DNA from: Pseudovibrio denitrificans JCM 12308
Lineage (GTDB): Bacteria; Pseudomonadota; Alphaproteobacteria; Rhizobiales; Stappiaceae
NCBI RefSeq assembly: GCF_001310815.1
Contig: NZ_BAZK01000016.1
Span: forward strand, 56,120 to 120,119
Length of the DNA stretch: 64,000 nt
Direction of reading: 5' to 3'
Positions 17,130 to 27,443 of this stretch are shown one piece after another (position 1 is the stretch's first letter; every line of letters starts with the position of its first letter). A model generated the notes under the pieces. The model saw nothing but the letters and a program-made list of their open reading frames with translations. It did not search any database and was not told the origin of the DNA. Position numbers and translations under genes: made by a program.

Positions 17130-18312
17130 TTAGCGGGCTGCGCCCAGTCTTGTCCCCCTTATCAGGCATATAATTACGTATGCGCCCAAGAATCCTGCAA
17201 ATACCAGTGGTAGTCCATCGGCTCCCCACGTGGAAAGAGCAAGACCCGTAGAGGCAGGCCCCACTAATTGTCCAATGGAATACATGAGGACAAAGGCCGC
17301 ATTTGCGGATGCCAGATTAGCGCCGTCAAAGCGTGCGCCCAGATGTGTGAGGCCCACGGTGTAGAGACCTGCAACCACGCCGCCCCAAACGAAGAGAAGG
17401 GCGCAAATGCCATAGAAACTGCCGGATAGTGGGATCATGAGCAGTGCACCAACAACGCCAAACGCACCGCAATAGATGAGTAGGTGGCGGCGGTTCATGC
17501 GGTCTGACAGCATGCCGTAAAGGGATCTGCAGCACCATGTTGCCAGCTGCCATTGCAGAGACGAGCAGGGTCGCTGTTTCTGCTGTCAGGCCGATCTTGA
17601 GGCCGAACAGAGGGAGCAGGGAGATACCGGATTGTTCCACAGCTCCAAAGACAAATCCGGCCAGGGTGGCTGCTGGAGCTATCCACAAAAAGGCGTAGAG
17701 CTTTGAAGTTGCTTTGCTTTCGATCCTCGGTGCTGCGTTGAAGCCGACGAGGACAGGTAGAGCTGCAATGATGATGCCAGCGCCAGCCAGAAGGAACGGA
17801 AGTGCGCCTGTCGTGCCAGCATAGGCGAGCACCAGTGGGCCTGAAGCAAAGCCTAGCGCGAGCACTGTCGCATAGACGCCCATCAGGAAGCCTCTGTGCT
17901 TGGAAGGAGCCAGAGCGTTGATCCAGAACTCTGAGAGAATGAAGGCCGAGGTGGTTGCGCCATGGAACAGCAGGCGCAGCGGGAACCATGCCCAGAAGTT
18001 TTCAAGCACAAAGAAGAAGGGTAGCGAGAAACCCGCAACCAACAGGCTTATCAGAAGGGCCTGAGGTGTGCCCAGCTTACGGGCGAGATACGGACCAACT
18101 GGGGTGGCGACAATGGAGGCAACGCCTGAGAAGGCGGTGTTGATCCCGATCCATGTGTCACTGATGCCGCGATACTCAAGCGTGAGTGCCAGAAGAGGAA
18201 GGCTTGCGGACAGGGAAAGGCCAACAGCGGTAATCGCTGCGATGGCGGCAATGATGCCGCGGACCTGTCTGGGGGAGAGGGAGCTGGCTAGCGTGCCCGA
18301 TAACTGAACCAT
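17130..18312 (-). CDS. MFS transporter (frameshifted)
   Basis: Major facilitator with about 12 predicted helices, about 393 residues after joining. The N-terminal half has ISDTWIGINTAFSGVASIVATP, with the loop YLARKLGTP after it. The second half has MLSDRMNRRHLLIYCGAFGV, the loop 8-9 motif. One extra base in AAA at 17519-17521 (TTT on the coding strand) breaks the frame after MVLQIP. Removing it gives QIPYGMLSDRMNRRHLL, a normal MFS loop. The substrate is unknown. It resembles the YfkF/CynX-like drug/metabolite MFS group only in general layout. Confidence 0.82.
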
Positions 18313-18408
18313 TTACACAACTGCATTTTAAGCTCGATACGAGCAAGTGATTTGCAGCATAATGAGCTCATATGCACTCGCACATCATGCATCAAATCAT
18401 TTTCATGC

Positions 18409-18452
18409 GCATATTCTCATCCGAAAACCGAAATCACTTTTCGGGAATATGC
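18409..18452. repeat. 44-base extragenic palindromic repeat, copy 2
   Basis: Starts GCATATTC and ends GAATATGC, with the inner CTCATCCGAAAACCG and CACTTTTCGGG also present in the copy at 8430-8473. The terminal arms differ from copy 1 by a compensating C/T and G/A pair, so the pairing is kept. It lies in the spacer between the nudix stop and the MFS start. Confidence 0.75.
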
Positions 18453-18537
18453 TGTAAATGCTTCTATCAGGAAAAGTGTAAGGCGCAACACATAGCATCA
18501 CAGTGATATATGTTTGTTGCGCCTTGGGTATTCTGAA

Positions 18538-19298
18538 TTAGATTTCTTCGCGCGCGAAGCCGTCGTTCTTCCAGTAGTAGTATGGAACCGGACCATTCGG
18601 GGAAAGTTCAGGGTCTTTCGCCAGTCGGTTCTCCAAGTCTGTCAGAACAGCGAGAGTGATGCGTGGCAAGTCCAGCTCTTTGCATTGCTCGATTGGTAAC
18701 CACTGGAGTTCTTCCAGCTCTTCTGTCGGGCCGATGCCTGTTTCCAGCTTGTGCGCGATCTGGTCTGCCCAGACAGCGAAGAAGCGTGCGTCAAAGCGGC
18801 GTGTTCTGCCCGGAGGGTGATTGCACGTGCCACGAAGCGCAGTGGCTCAAGATCTGGCTGGATGCCCAGCTCGTCGAAAGCCTCAAAGCCCGGACCAGCA
18901 GGTTCGCTGTTGCCCTCGGTTTTGGTGCCAACGAAAAGGCCCGCTTCCTCATAGGTTTCGCGAATGGCGGCAATTGCCAGTGCGCGTAGGCGGCTTTCCG
19001 TTTTAATCTGCTTTTTGTCGTAGTTCAGTTTGGCCAGTACGTCTGGATGATAGTCGCGAACATATTTTACGCGGCTGTCTTCGGAATCAACGCGGCCACC
19101 TGGGAACACGAACTTACCCGGCATGAACTTGTGCGCCATGTGGCGTTTGCCCATGAGCAGGTGCAGGGAACCATCTTCCTTGCGATCCAGAATAAGCAGT
19201 GTGGAGGCGTCTTTCGGCCTCAATGGTTGAGCGCTCGGATCGTTGTTTTCTTCCGCTCGCTCAACTTTGACTTCTTTCGTCAGGTCTTCCGTGGACAT
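18538..19298 (-). CDS. NUDIX hydrolase (frameshifted)
   Basis: Nudix-fold pyrophosphatase, about 253 residues joined. The Nudix box is split by an insert: FPGGRVDSED, then AAIRETYEEAGLFVG with the metal-binding REXXEE-type helix. The substrate is unknown. A GGG run at 18815-18817 (CCC on the coding strand) seems to lack one base. The frame resumes as PPGRTRRFDARFFAVWADQI and continues through WLPIEQCKEL to GFAREEI at 18540. It begins 4 bases after the DUF983 stop, suggesting one transcript with DUF983 and rnr. Confidence 0.85.
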
Positions 19299-19301
19299 TC
19301 C

Positions 19302-19717
19302 TTACCTCTGATTGGCGCGTGTTGGGCCAAAACTAGGTGCTTTGCCTGCAGTTGCAAAGCCATCCATACGTAGTGCCCATTGCAAACCAACCAGAGCGCC
19401 TTGATGGGGCGTAAGAAGGCGAGAGACATGATGAGGGTCAAAGGCAGCCAGACAGCCATATGAAGCCACATTGGCGGCACGTAGGCCATCTCTACCCACA
19501 TGGCCAGCGCAACAACGACGTGGCCAACGATAAAGATTGTGAAATAGGGCGGGGCATCATCCGCGCGGTGGTGGTGAAGCTCCTCACCACAGTTGTCGCA
19601 GGATTGCTTCACGCTCAGGTAGCCGTTGAAGATGGAGCCAACGCCGCAAGAAGGGCATTTGCAGCGCATACCGCGCAGCACCGCTTCTCCGGTATTCCGA
19701 TCTTGATGGGTATTCAT
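19302..19717 (-). CDS. DUF983 family membrane protein (frameshifted)
   Basis: Small inner-membrane protein, 138 residues joined. The N-terminal zinc-ribbon-like part has two cysteine pairs, CKCPSCGVGSIF and CDNCGEEL, followed by two hydrophobic helices (FTIFIVGHVVVALAMW; LPLTLIMSLAFL). As given, the frame drifts after LRPIK. Restoring one base at 19399-19400 gives GALVGLQWALRMDGF, the family's normal C-terminus, and a stop at 19302-19304, 4 bases before the nudix start. Function unknown. It follows rnr, a conserved arrangement in alphaproteobacteria. Confidence 0.82.
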
Positions 19718-19768
19718 TTATACCTGCCTTTCCCGTCCCGTAAATGCAGGGGAGCGCACGTAAATTAC

Positions 19769-22030
19769 CTAGCTTCCGCTTATTTCCGTCTTTTGACCGG
19801 CGTAAACCTTTTGGCTTGCTTTTGTTTCTTGCTTGCCAACCTTGTGCTTAGCAACCCGTCCCGCTGCCTCGCCCTTGGATTTGCCTTTCGACAACATTTC
19901 AAACCGCAAAGCCCCCGCAAATGGGGCGGCTTCTACCAGTTTGACCTGCACAGCATCACCAAGTTGGTAGGTTTCACCAGTTGCTCTGCCCACAAGGGCA
20001 TGAGCTGATTCTACATATTCGTAGTAATCCATACCAATGGTAGATGCAGGAATGAACCCGTCTGCGCCATTTTGTAGCAGCTTGACGAACATGCCTGATT
20101 TGGTCACTCCGGCAATTCGCCCGGAGAATTCTGCCCCAATCCGTTCACACAGATAGAGGGCTATCAGGCGGTCGATGGTCTCGCGTTCGGCCAGCATTGC
20201 CCGGCGTTCTGCGGCAGAAATCTCAGCTGCGATGGCTGGTAGCTTCTCTTCGATGCCGTAAGGCAGGCCATCATCTCCAAGGCCGAGGGCGCGGATGAGA
20301 GCGCGGTGCACTATCAAATCTGCATAACGACGAATAGGAGATGTGAAGTGTGCATAACGTCGAAGGTTCAGGCCGAAGTGACCGATGTTGTCAGCGTTGT
20401 ACTCGGCCTGTGCCTGTGAACGCAACACGACCTCGGACACCATGGTTGCGCTGGCCGTGTCCTTGAACTTGTCGAGGATGTTGTTGAACACGGATGCGCG
20501 TAGGCCGCCGATGTGAGGCAGCTTGACGTCCAGTGTAGAGAGGAAGTCCCGCAGATTCTCCAGCTTTTCCGGCGTTGAAGCGTCATGCACACGGTAGAGC
20601 AGGGCAGATTTGCGTTTTTCCAGCTCTTCAGCGGCTGCCACGTTGGCCTGGATCATGCACTCTTCGATGAGCTTATGGGCATCCAGACGATCCGGGACGA
20701 CGATCTGGTCAACGGTACCATCTTCTTTGAGCAGAATGCGGCGTTCCGGGATGTCTAGTTCCAGCGGCTGGCGCTTGTCGCGGCCACGCTTCAGGATCTC
20801 ATAGGCTGCCCAGAGTGGTTGGAGAACTGGCTCCAGAAGCGGTCCTGTGACATCGTCTGTTACGCCATCAATGGCTTTTTGAGCCTGCTGATAAGACAGC
20901 TTGGCAGCGCTGCGCATGATAACGCGGTGGAACGAGTGAGAGATCTTCTTACCGTTCTTGTCGAAGACCATTCGTGTTGCCATGGATGGGCGGTCTTCTT
21001 TTTCGCGCAGGGAGCACAGGTTGTTGGAGATGCGCTCTGGCAGCATCGGGATAACGCGGTCCGGGAAATAGACCGAGTTGCCACGCAGCAGTGCTTCCTT
21101 GTCCATCGGGGAACCGGGCGTCACGTAAGCTGCCACGTCTGCAATAGCGACGTAGACGATACAGCCGCCTTCGTTCTCTGGATTGTCGTCCAGCTGCGCG
21201 TAGACCGCATCGTCGTGGTCTTTTGCTGTTGCCGGGTCGATGGTGATCAGAGGGATCGCGCGCCAGTCTTCACGACCTTTGCTGCCGACAGGCTTGATGT
21301 TCTCAGATTCTGCGATTACCGCACCCGGGAACTCATTGCGAATGCCGTGGGTGTGGAGCGCGATTTCGGAGACAGCCATTTCTGAGGTGGTGGAGCCAAA
21401 GCGTTTGACGATGCGGCCACGCGGTGTGCCGTATCTGCCAACTTTGTGGACTTCCACTTTGACGAGGTCACCGTCTTCAGAGTCCAGTAGCTCGCGCGGA
21501 TCCACGTCTATTTCGCGCTGTTTGCGGTCGACCGGTTCCAGTGTCGCGGCTTTGGTTGCCTTGTTGATGCGCAGGATGCCGAGGATGTCGGTGTCGTGGT
21601 TTTCAAGGCGCTTCATCACGCGCACGACGTGCTCGGCTTCTGGTGATCCATCCAGATCATCCATCAGCTTTACAAGGGCGCGGTCACCAATACCCGGAAC
21701 CGGGTTGAATTTATTTTTGTTCTTTTGCGGCAAGACGAGGACGTTTGGCGGCTCGCCATGCTCTTCATCCCAGTTCATCGGAATGCCGAGGAGCTCACCG
21801 TCGCCAGTTCTGCCAGTAACTTTTACAACGAAGACGGGAGGGAGATCGCCTGGACGCAGCATGCGCTTCCGGCGTTTCTCGATGTGGCCGCTTTCGGCCA
21901 GATCTTTCAGCATTCGCTTGAGGGGGATGCGCGCTGCGCCGACGATGCCAAAATGGCGGGCGATTTCGCGTTTGCCAGCTTTGCCGGGATTGTCGGCAAT
22001 AAACTTCAGAATGTCTTCGCGGGATGGCAT
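19769..22030 (-). CDS. rnr: Ribonuclease R
   Basis: Processive 3'-5' exoribonuclease that degrades structured RNA, 753 residues. It has an N-terminal winged-helix part (GKREIARHFGIVGAARIPLKRML), cold-shock/OB regions, and an RNB domain with catalytic Asp cluster in IDPATAKDHDDAV near residue 270 and HFTSPIRRYADLIVHRAL. A C-terminal S1 domain follows (GRIAGVTKSGMFVKL), then a Lys-rich tail. The frame is intact. It is downstream of topA on the same strand, with a terminator between. Confidence 0.97.
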   Translation of the reverse strand: MPSREDILKFIADNPGKAGKREIARHFGIVGAARIPLKRMLKDLAESGHIEKRRKRMLRPGDLPPVFVVKVTGRTGDGELLGIPMNWDEEHGEPPNVLVLPQKNKNKFNPVPGIGDRALVKLMDDLDGSPEAEHVVRVMKRLENHDTDILGILRINKATKAATLEPVDRKQREIDVDPRELLDSEDGDLVKVEVHKVGRYGTPRGRIVKRFGSTTSEMAVSEIALHTHGIRNEFPGAVIAESENIKPVGSKGREDWRAIPLITIDPATAKDHDDAVYAQLDDNPENEGGCIVYVAIADVAAYVTPGSPMDKEALLRGNSVYFPDRVIPMLPERISNNLCSLREKEDRPSMATRMVFDKNGKKISHSFHRVIMRSAAKLSYQQAQKAIDGVTDDVTGPLLEPVLQPLWAAYEILKRGRDKRQPLELDIPERRILLKEDGTVDQIVVPDRLDAHKLIEECMIQANVAAAEELEKRKSALLYRVHDASTPEKLENLRDFLSTLDVKLPHIGGLRASVFNNILDKFKDTASATMVSEVVLRSQAQAEYNADNIGHFGLNLRRYAHFTSPIRRYADLIVHRALIRALGLGDDGLPYGIEEKLPAIAAEISAAERRAMLAERETIDRLIALYLCERIGAEFSGRIAGVTKSGMFVKLLQNGADGFIPASTIGMDYYEYVESAHALVGRATGETYQLGDAVQVKLVEAAPFAGALRFEMLSKGKSKGEAAGRVAKHKVGKQETKASQKVYAGQKTEISGS

Positions 22031-22110
22031 CTCTGCCGGTCCCTTGTGTCTTTTTCAGCGGCCTTTTTTCGGCTCAATGTATCTCATCCAGTGCAGCTTA
22101 TGCGCTGCGA

Positions 22111-22137
22111 AAAGGGGCTCCCGATGATCGGAAGCCC
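22111..22137 (-). terminator. Rho-independent terminator of topA
   Basis: On the minus strand GGGCTTCCGAT pairs with ATCGGGAGCCC and is followed by CTTTTC. It starts about 35 bases after the topA stop and before rnr. Confidence 0.78.
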
Positions 22138-22172
22138 TCGTGTTTCGTTATCCGGAGAGTAACGGGGGGATC

Positions 22173-24968
22173 TTAACCCTTCTTCGCGTTGATCAGCTCA
22201 ATTGCCTGTTCGCGGGTTACCGTCTCCGGGTCTGTTCCTTTTGGCAGGGAGACGAACTCCTTGCCCCATTTGATCCGGACACCGAGGCGGCCACTGTCAC
22301 GCAGCTCCATCGCTCCACCATCCGGATGGTCGCCAAGCTCTTTCAGTGCCCCTTTAGGCGCTGCTTTCTTGGCGGTTGTTTTCTTTGCAGCTGCCTTCTT
22401 AGCAGGTGCTTTTTTCTTTCCTTTGGTTGCTGCTTTTGCGTTCACAAGCTCAATGGCCTGCTCCAGCGTGACAGCTTCCGGTGCAACGTCCTTTGGCAGG
22501 GTTGCGTTGATCTTTTCCCACTTTACGTATGGGCCGTAGCGACCGCTGTATACGTTGATGGCGCCGCCATCCGGGTGGTCGCCCAGCTCTTTGAGTGGTT
22601 TTGCGGCAGCTCCGCGGCCTCCACCCTTTGCGCGCTTTTCAGCAAGCAGGGTTACGGCGCGGTTGATGCCGACAGAGAAGACTTCGTCCGGGCTATCCAG
22701 ATTGGCGTAGGTACCATCGTGCAGGACAAACGGACCGAAACGGCCCAGACCTGCGGAAATGGTCTTGCCATCTTCCGGGTGCGTACCGACTTCGCGTGGC
22801 AGGGAAAGAAGCTGAAGAGCTTTTTCCAGATCCAGATCGGCAACGCTCCAGCCGCGTGGCAGGGAAGAGCGCTTTGGTTTTGCTTCTTCGCCCAGCTGTA
22901 CATATGGGCCAAAACGGCCGGTACGCAAGGAGACTTCCAAACCTGTTTCCGGATCGATACCCAGAACCTGTGGTCCATCTGCAGCTGCTCCAGCATCAGA
23001 ATCTCCACCGGAGGTGAGCTGACGGGTGTAATCGCAGTGCGGTGGGTTCTCGTTTGGCTCTTTGCCGTCTTTTTTGTCTTTGTTGTAGTTGGAGCAGCCA
23101 ACAAACGCGCCGAAGCGGGAGACTTTCAAAGACAGGCGACCGGTATCACACTTCGGACACTTGCGTGGATCAGAACCATCTTCCTTGTCCGGGAAGACGT
23201 GTGCTTTGAGGGTTTCGTTCAACGCATCCAGCACTTCGGTGTTGGAGCGCTTGATCACCTCATCACAAATTTCGTGGAACGGGTTCCAGAAGTCACGCAA
23301 AACGGCTTTCCACTCCAGATCACCGGCTGAAATCTTGTCGAGCTGGTCTTCAAGGCTCGCGGTGAAGTCGTACTCCACATAGCGGTTGAAGAAGTCCTCA
23401 AGGAATGCAGTTACCAGGCGGCCTTTGTCCTGAGGGATCAGGCGCTTTTTGTCCAGTTCCACATAGCCGCGATCACGCAGGGTCTGCAGTGTTGCAGCAT
23501 AGGTGGATGGGCGGCCAATGCCGAGCTCTTCCATCTTCTTCACCAATGTTGCTTCGGTGAAGCGTGGTGGAGGTTCTGTGAAGTGCTGGTTGGCTTCAAT
23601 ACCTTTGCGACCAAGGCTGTCGCCTCGTGTCATCGGTGGTAGGCGCTTGCTTTCTTCGTCTTCCTCATCATCCTTACCTTCCTGATAAAGGGTGAGGAAG
23701 CCGTCGAAGCGAACAACAGAACCAGATGCGCGCAGGGCAGCTTTCTTGGCGCCGTTCACTGCATCAATGTCTACGGTAGTGCGTTCCAGAACGGCAGATT
23801 CCATCTGGGAGGCGATGGTACGCTTCCAGATCAGCTCGTAAAGACGTGCGCCGTCTTCGTCGAGGAACTTTGCCATGTCACGCGGATGACGGGTCAGATC
23901 GGTCGGGCGGATCGCTTCGTGCGCTTCCTGAGCGTTTTTCGCTTTGGAAGAGTACATGCGCGGTTTTTCAGGCACATACTCATCGCCGTAACGGGATGCG
24001 ATAACACCGCGGGCGCTTGTGATAGCTTCCTGAGCGATCTGCACACCATCGGTACGCATATAGGTGATCAGGCCGGTTGTTTCACCGCCAATGTTGGCGC
24101 CTTCATAAAGCTTCTGCGCAACCTGCATGGTGCGTGCTGCTGCAAAGCCGAGCTTGCGGGAAGCTTCCTGCTGAAGGGTGGAGGTGGTGAACGGCGCGTA
24201 TGGATTGCGGCGTTGTGGCTTGCTCTCAACGTTAGAAACCTGGAAGCTTGCTCCATCAAGCATCTGCTTGATTGTGGTGGCTTCCTGCTCGTTCTTAATG
24301 TCGAGACGTGTGATTTTCTGGCCGTCAAAGCCAGTCAGGCGTGCCTGCACCGGAGCGTTTTCCGGTGTGTTCAGGTTTGCCAGAATAGACCAGTATTCCT
24401 GTGACTGGAATGTTTCGATCTCGTTCTCACGCTGACACACAAGGCGGAGTGCAACAGATTGCACACGACCTGCGGAGCGGGCGCCCGGTAGTTTGCGCCA
24501 CAGAACAGGAGAGAGGGTGAAACCTACCAGATAATCTAGCGCGCGACGGGCCAGATAAGCATCGACAAGCGGCTCATCCAGTTCGCGCGGATTTTTCATC
24601 GCTTCCAGAATGGAACTTTTGGTGATCGCGTTGAAAACCACGCGCTCAATCTTCTTGTCCTTCAGGACGCGTTTCTTTTTCAGAACTTCCAAGACGTGCC
24701 AGGAAATGGCTTCCCCTTCGCGGTCGGGGTCAGTTGCGAGAATAAGGCGGTCAGCCTCCTTCACCGCGCTGGCGATTTCCGACAGGCGCTTTTGAGATTT
24801 GGAATCCACAGACCAGGACATGGCAAAGTCGTCGTCCGGCAATACGGAGCCGTCCTTCGGAGGCAGATCACGCACATGGCCGTAGGACGCCAGAACTGTA
24901 TAGTCCTTGCCCAGATATTTGTTGATGGTCTTGGCTTTCGCCGGTGATTCCACAATGACTACGTTCAT
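22173..24968 (-). CDS. topA: DNA topoisomerase I
   Basis: Type IA topoisomerase that relaxes negative supercoils, about 931 residues. The start ATG 24968 (MNVVIVESPAKAKTINKYLG) is preceded by CCAGGAAA. The Toprim domain has LATDPDREGEAISWH. The catalytic tyrosine is in GLITYMRTDG. A Cys4 zinc finger follows (CPKCDTGRLSL...VGCSNY...CDY), then repeated ELGDHPDGG...GRYGPYVKW-type topoisomerase C-terminal repeats and an Ala/Lys-rich linker (KKAAAKKTTAKKAAPKG). The frame is complete. Confidence 0.97.
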   Translation of the reverse strand: MNVVIVESPAKAKTINKYLGKDYTVLASYGHVRDLPPKDGSVLPDDDFAMSWSVDSKSQKRLSEIASAVKEADRLILATDPDREGEAISWHVLEVLKKKRVLKDKKIERVVFNAITKSSILEAMKNPRELDEPLVDAYLARRALDYLVGFTLSPVLWRKLPGARSAGRVQSVALRLVCQRENEIETFQSQEYWSILANLNTPENAPVQARLTGFDGQKITRLDIKNEQEATTIKQMLDGASFQVSNVESKPQRRNPYAPFTTSTLQQEASRKLGFAAARTMQVAQKLYEGANIGGETTGLITYMRTDGVQIAQEAITSARGVIASRYGDEYVPEKPRMYSSKAKNAQEAHEAIRPTDLTRHPRDMAKFLDEDGARLYELIWKRTIASQMESAVLERTTVDIDAVNGAKKAALRASGSVVRFDGFLTLYQEGKDDEEDEESKRLPPMTRGDSLGRKGIEANQHFTEPPPRFTEATLVKKMEELGIGRPSTYAATLQTLRDRGYVELDKKRLIPQDKGRLVTAFLEDFFNRYVEYDFTASLEDQLDKISAGDLEWKAVLRDFWNPFHEICDEVIKRSNTEVLDALNETLKAHVFPDKEDGSDPRKCPKCDTGRLSLKVSRFGAFVGCSNYNKDKKDGKEPNENPPHCDYTRQLTSGGDSDAGAAADGPQVLGIDPETGLEVSLRTGRFGPYVQLGEEAKPKRSSLPRGWSVADLDLEKALQLLSLPREVGTHPEDGKTISAGLGRFGPFVLHDGTYANLDSPDEVFSVGINRAVTLLAEKRAKGGGRGAAAKPLKELGDHPDGGAINVYSGRYGPYVKWEKINATLPKDVAPEAVTLEQAIELVNAKAATKGKKKAPAKKAAAKKTTAKKAAPKGALKELGDHPDGGAMELRDSGRLGVRIKWGKEFVSLPKGTDPETVTREQAIELINAKKG

Positions 24969-25260
24969 TGATTTCCTGGCTTTCGCGTAAATCTCGTCTT
25001 GGAATTGATAAATCAAAAACCGTTTTATGAGTCGAACCGACACAATCTCGGATGACTTCGCGGCTGTCAAATGGCCTTTTCAGATCAATTGGTCAAGAGC
25101 GGAAAAGCCACTCCCTTAATTTTCCTTGGGTCATATTTTGGTTGTGCTTGATAAAATATACAACCTAAGGTAATTGCATTAATTGCTATAACCCTCAGAT
25201 TGCAAAGCGCTTTTTGCCATGTGAGGCTTGTGTCATGGTTGCATAAGAAGGTTAAAAAGC

Positions 25261-25491
25261 TTGCGTAAATACCCGTTGCCGAAAAATGACAGAACAATCG
25301 AAACTCACGATGTGGCCGAGTACTGCGCCAAAATGTGTCGTGAATTGAGTGACATGGCGCGAACACACAGGTTGGATCTGCTTGGGTACTTATTGCTGCT
25401 TGCGCAGAAGGAAGCTGAAGCGCGATCTGGCAGAACTTCCGAGGATGAAGAGCCTTCTGAGCTGGCCGATGCAGCTTTAGACGCGGAGTGA
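25261..25491 (+). CDS. Small conserved hypothetical protein, 76 residues
   Basis: Reads MRKYPLPKNDRTIETHDVAE, then a helix AEYCAKMCRELSDMARTHRLD, then LLGYLLLLAQKEAEARSG and an acidic tail. Small proteins of this type (helical, Leu-rich, ending in an acidic tail) occur in many alphaproteobacteria. Function unknown. TTG 25261 is chosen because AAGAAGG lies 9 bases upstream. It sits between the divergent topA start and the convergent dprA stop. Confidence 0.65.
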   Translation: MRKYPLPKNDRTIETHDVAEYCAKMCRELSDMARTHRLDLLGYLLLLAQKEAEARSGRTSEDEEPSELADAALDAE

Positions 25492-25503
25492 TCACCCACA
25501 TTA

Positions 25504-26697
25504 TTATGTGGTGCCTGCGTGGATCATGGAAAGCTTGTTGGGTTTGTGCCGTTCTAGTCGCCCAGCCAGTTCGATTTCCAACAGGATGAGCTGAAGCGTT
25601 TGCAAGGAAACGCCTGTGAAACGCAGCAGTTCGTCCTGATCTATGGGTGTTTCGCTTAAGGCATCGATGACTGCTTGTCTGTCTTGTTCGTTGGCGTTAG
25701 GTGGGGGAGAAAGGCTGCTGGTGTCAGGGCTGTCCAGCTCGGGCCAACACATTGTGGGCTCTTCAATGCCCTGATGTAAGGGCAGAGACATGGAGATTTT
25801 AGGCTCCATGATATCCAGTACATCATCAACAGACTGAACTAGGGCGGCGCCTTGCTGGATCAGTTTATTGGCGCCTACAGAGCGCGGATCTAACGGTGAG
25901 CCGGGAACTGCAAGGATCTCACGGTTCTGCTCTAACGCGTAGCGGGCGGTGTGGAGAGAGCCGGATTTTTCAGCGGCTTCAATTAAGATGACACCCAATG
26001 ACATTCCCGAGATAAGACGATTGCGACGGGGGAAATCTCGTGCTCGCGGCTGCCAGCTGATGGGCATTTCGGAGATCGCAGCACCATTGGTGGCAATCAT
26101 GGATGAAAAAAGTTCCAGATTTTCTTTGGGATAGACTGTGTCGATGCCGCCAGCGAAGGCTGCGATGGTGCCTGAAGATAGTGCGGCATGGTGTGCGGCG
26201 CTGTCGATGCCGCGGGCGAGACCGGAGATAATCGTGAAGCCTTGAGTTGATAGTTCACCTGCCAGCTGGGTCGCAAACTTGGCTCCAGCCGCGGAGCAGT
26301 TGCGGGCGCCGATGATAGCCAGTGTTTTCTGCGTTCCGGTGAGTTCCTGCTGGAGCGGGTCTCTGGCTCGAACGGCCAATAAAGGCGGCGGCGCGTCTAT
26401 ATGTCTGAGGAGAGGTGGGTAGGCTGGCTCGCCTAAAGCAATGAGGCGAGCGCCTATCTTATAAAGGGCAGCCAATTCTGCTTCGGCTTTGTCCTTTGAA
26501 AAAAGGCGATAAGATTTCTTACCGCCTCTTCTTGAGAGCTCTGGCAGGGCATCGAGTGCTGCCTGTGCTGAACCGAAATGATTGAGGAGCTCACGAAAGG
26601 TTCTTGGACCTACATTTTCGGAGCGTATGAGACGAAGCCACGCGAGCCGTTGGGTGTCACTTAAGTGTGGTGCCCGGCTTTTGGTGGCTGTCTCCAT
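25504..26697 (-). CDS. dprA: DNA-processing protein DprA
   Basis: Binds single-stranded DNA and loads RecA during natural transformation. 397 residues. Helix-hairpin-like N-terminus (LAWLRLIRSENVGPRTFREL), then a Rossmann fold with AIIGARNCSAAGAKFATQL, TIISGLARGIDSAAHHAAL and AVPGSPLDPRSVGANKLIQ, then a winged-helix C-terminus (TPIDQDELLRFTGVSLQTLQ). Stop and start spacing with plsY is 5 bases, so plsY-dprA is one operon. DprA alone does not prove competence. Confidence 0.95.
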   Translation of the reverse strand: METATKSRAPHLSDTQRLAWLRLIRSENVGPRTFRELLNHFGSAQAALDALPELSRRGGKKSYRLFSKDKAEAELAALYKIGARLIALGEPAYPPLLRHIDAPPPLLAVRARDPLQQELTGTQKTLAIIGARNCSAAGAKFATQLAGELSTQGFTIISGLARGIDSAAHHAALSSGTIAAFAGGIDTVYPKENLELFSSMIATNGAAISEMPISWQPRARDFPRRNRLISGMSLGVILIEAAEKSGSLHTARYALEQNREILAVPGSPLDPRSVGANKLIQQGAALVQSVDDVLDIMEPKISMSLPLHQGIEEPTMCWPELDSPDTSSLSPPPNANEQDRQAVIDALSETPIDQDELLRFTGVSLQTLQLILLEIELAGRLERHKPNKLSMIHAGTT

Positions 26698-26702
26698 TCA
26701 AC

Positions 26703-27320
26703 TCATCCTTTGGAACCGATCTTGCTTTCCTTGCCTTTCAGCAGGCGGGCAATGTTCTCGTGATGTTTTGCCCATAGCAATATGCTGAGTATTCCCATCA
26801 TTTGCGCAATTTGCCATTGATCGAAAGCCAGCAGAATAAAGGGAGTGACAAGGCTTGCCACTAGTGCTGACAGGGATGAGAACTTGGTGATGTAGGCGGT
26901 GGCGATCCAAATGGCGATGAAGATGACGCCAACTGGCCAGAAGATGCCAAGCAGGATGCCGATATACGTTGCAACGCCTTTGCCACCTTTGAACTTCAGC
27001 CAGACCGGGAAAAGATGGCCAAGGAATGCGCCGAGACCTGCGATCAGGGCTGCATCATTGCCCATGTAAAGGCTGATGAGAATAATGGCGAATGTGCCTT
27101 TGAGGGCGTCGCAGAGTAGGGTGAGGGCAGCCAGCTTTTTGCTGCCAGTGCGCAGCACGTTGGTGGTGCCGATGTTGCCGGAGCCGATGTTCCGGATATC
27201 GCCGTGGCCTGCCATTTTTGTGAAGAGCAGGCCAAACGGAATGGAGCCTAGTAAATAGCCAAAGGCCAATGCAGCCAGATAGTAGGGTAAATCAAGGGAC
27301 CAGCTGATTGGATCAGGCAC
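26703..27320 (-). CDS. plsY: Acyl-phosphate glycerol-3-phosphate acyltransferase
   Basis: Integral membrane enzyme that makes lysophosphatidate from acyl-phosphate and glycerol-3-phosphate, the first step of phospholipid synthesis. 205 residues. The three conserved loops are seen: [21 protein letters not shown] and [13 protein letters not shown]. The start is probably GTG 27320, after CTGGAG. Same strand as and 5 bases before dprA. Confidence 0.95.
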   Translation of the reverse strand: MPDPISWSLDLPYYLAALAFGYLLGSIPFGLLFTKMAGHGDIRNIGSGNIGTTNVLRTGSKKLAALTLLCDALKGTFAIILISLYMGNDAALIAGLGAFLGHLFPVWLKFKGGKGVATYIGILLGIFWPVGVIFIAIWIATAYITKFSSLSALVASLVTPFILLAFDQWQIAQMMGILSILLWAKHHENIARLLKGKESKIGSKG

Positions 27321-27341
27321 GGGTGTTCTCCAGTTGTTGCA

Positions 27342-27385
27342 TTAAAGCAGTGTGCCTTGCCGCTTGGCTGAGCACACTGCTTTAA
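27342..27385 (-). terminator. Terminator between pyrC-like gene and plsY
   Basis: Perfect 14-base inverted repeat TTAAAGCAGTGTGC / GCACACTGCTTTAA with a 16-base loop, 59 bases after the pyrC-like stop. The T tract is short, so efficiency is uncertain. Confidence 0.65.
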
Positions 27386-27443
27386 ACTTTCTTGCGTAAC
27401 GCGGGATCTGTTCTGAGCTTTTGAGGCTGTTCAGAAGAGCGCG

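Noticed and set aside
22140..23330. Open frame of 396 codons on the plus strand opposite topA
   Set aside because: Shadow of topA's low-stop antisense frame, cysteine- and phenylalanine-rich without domain signs.
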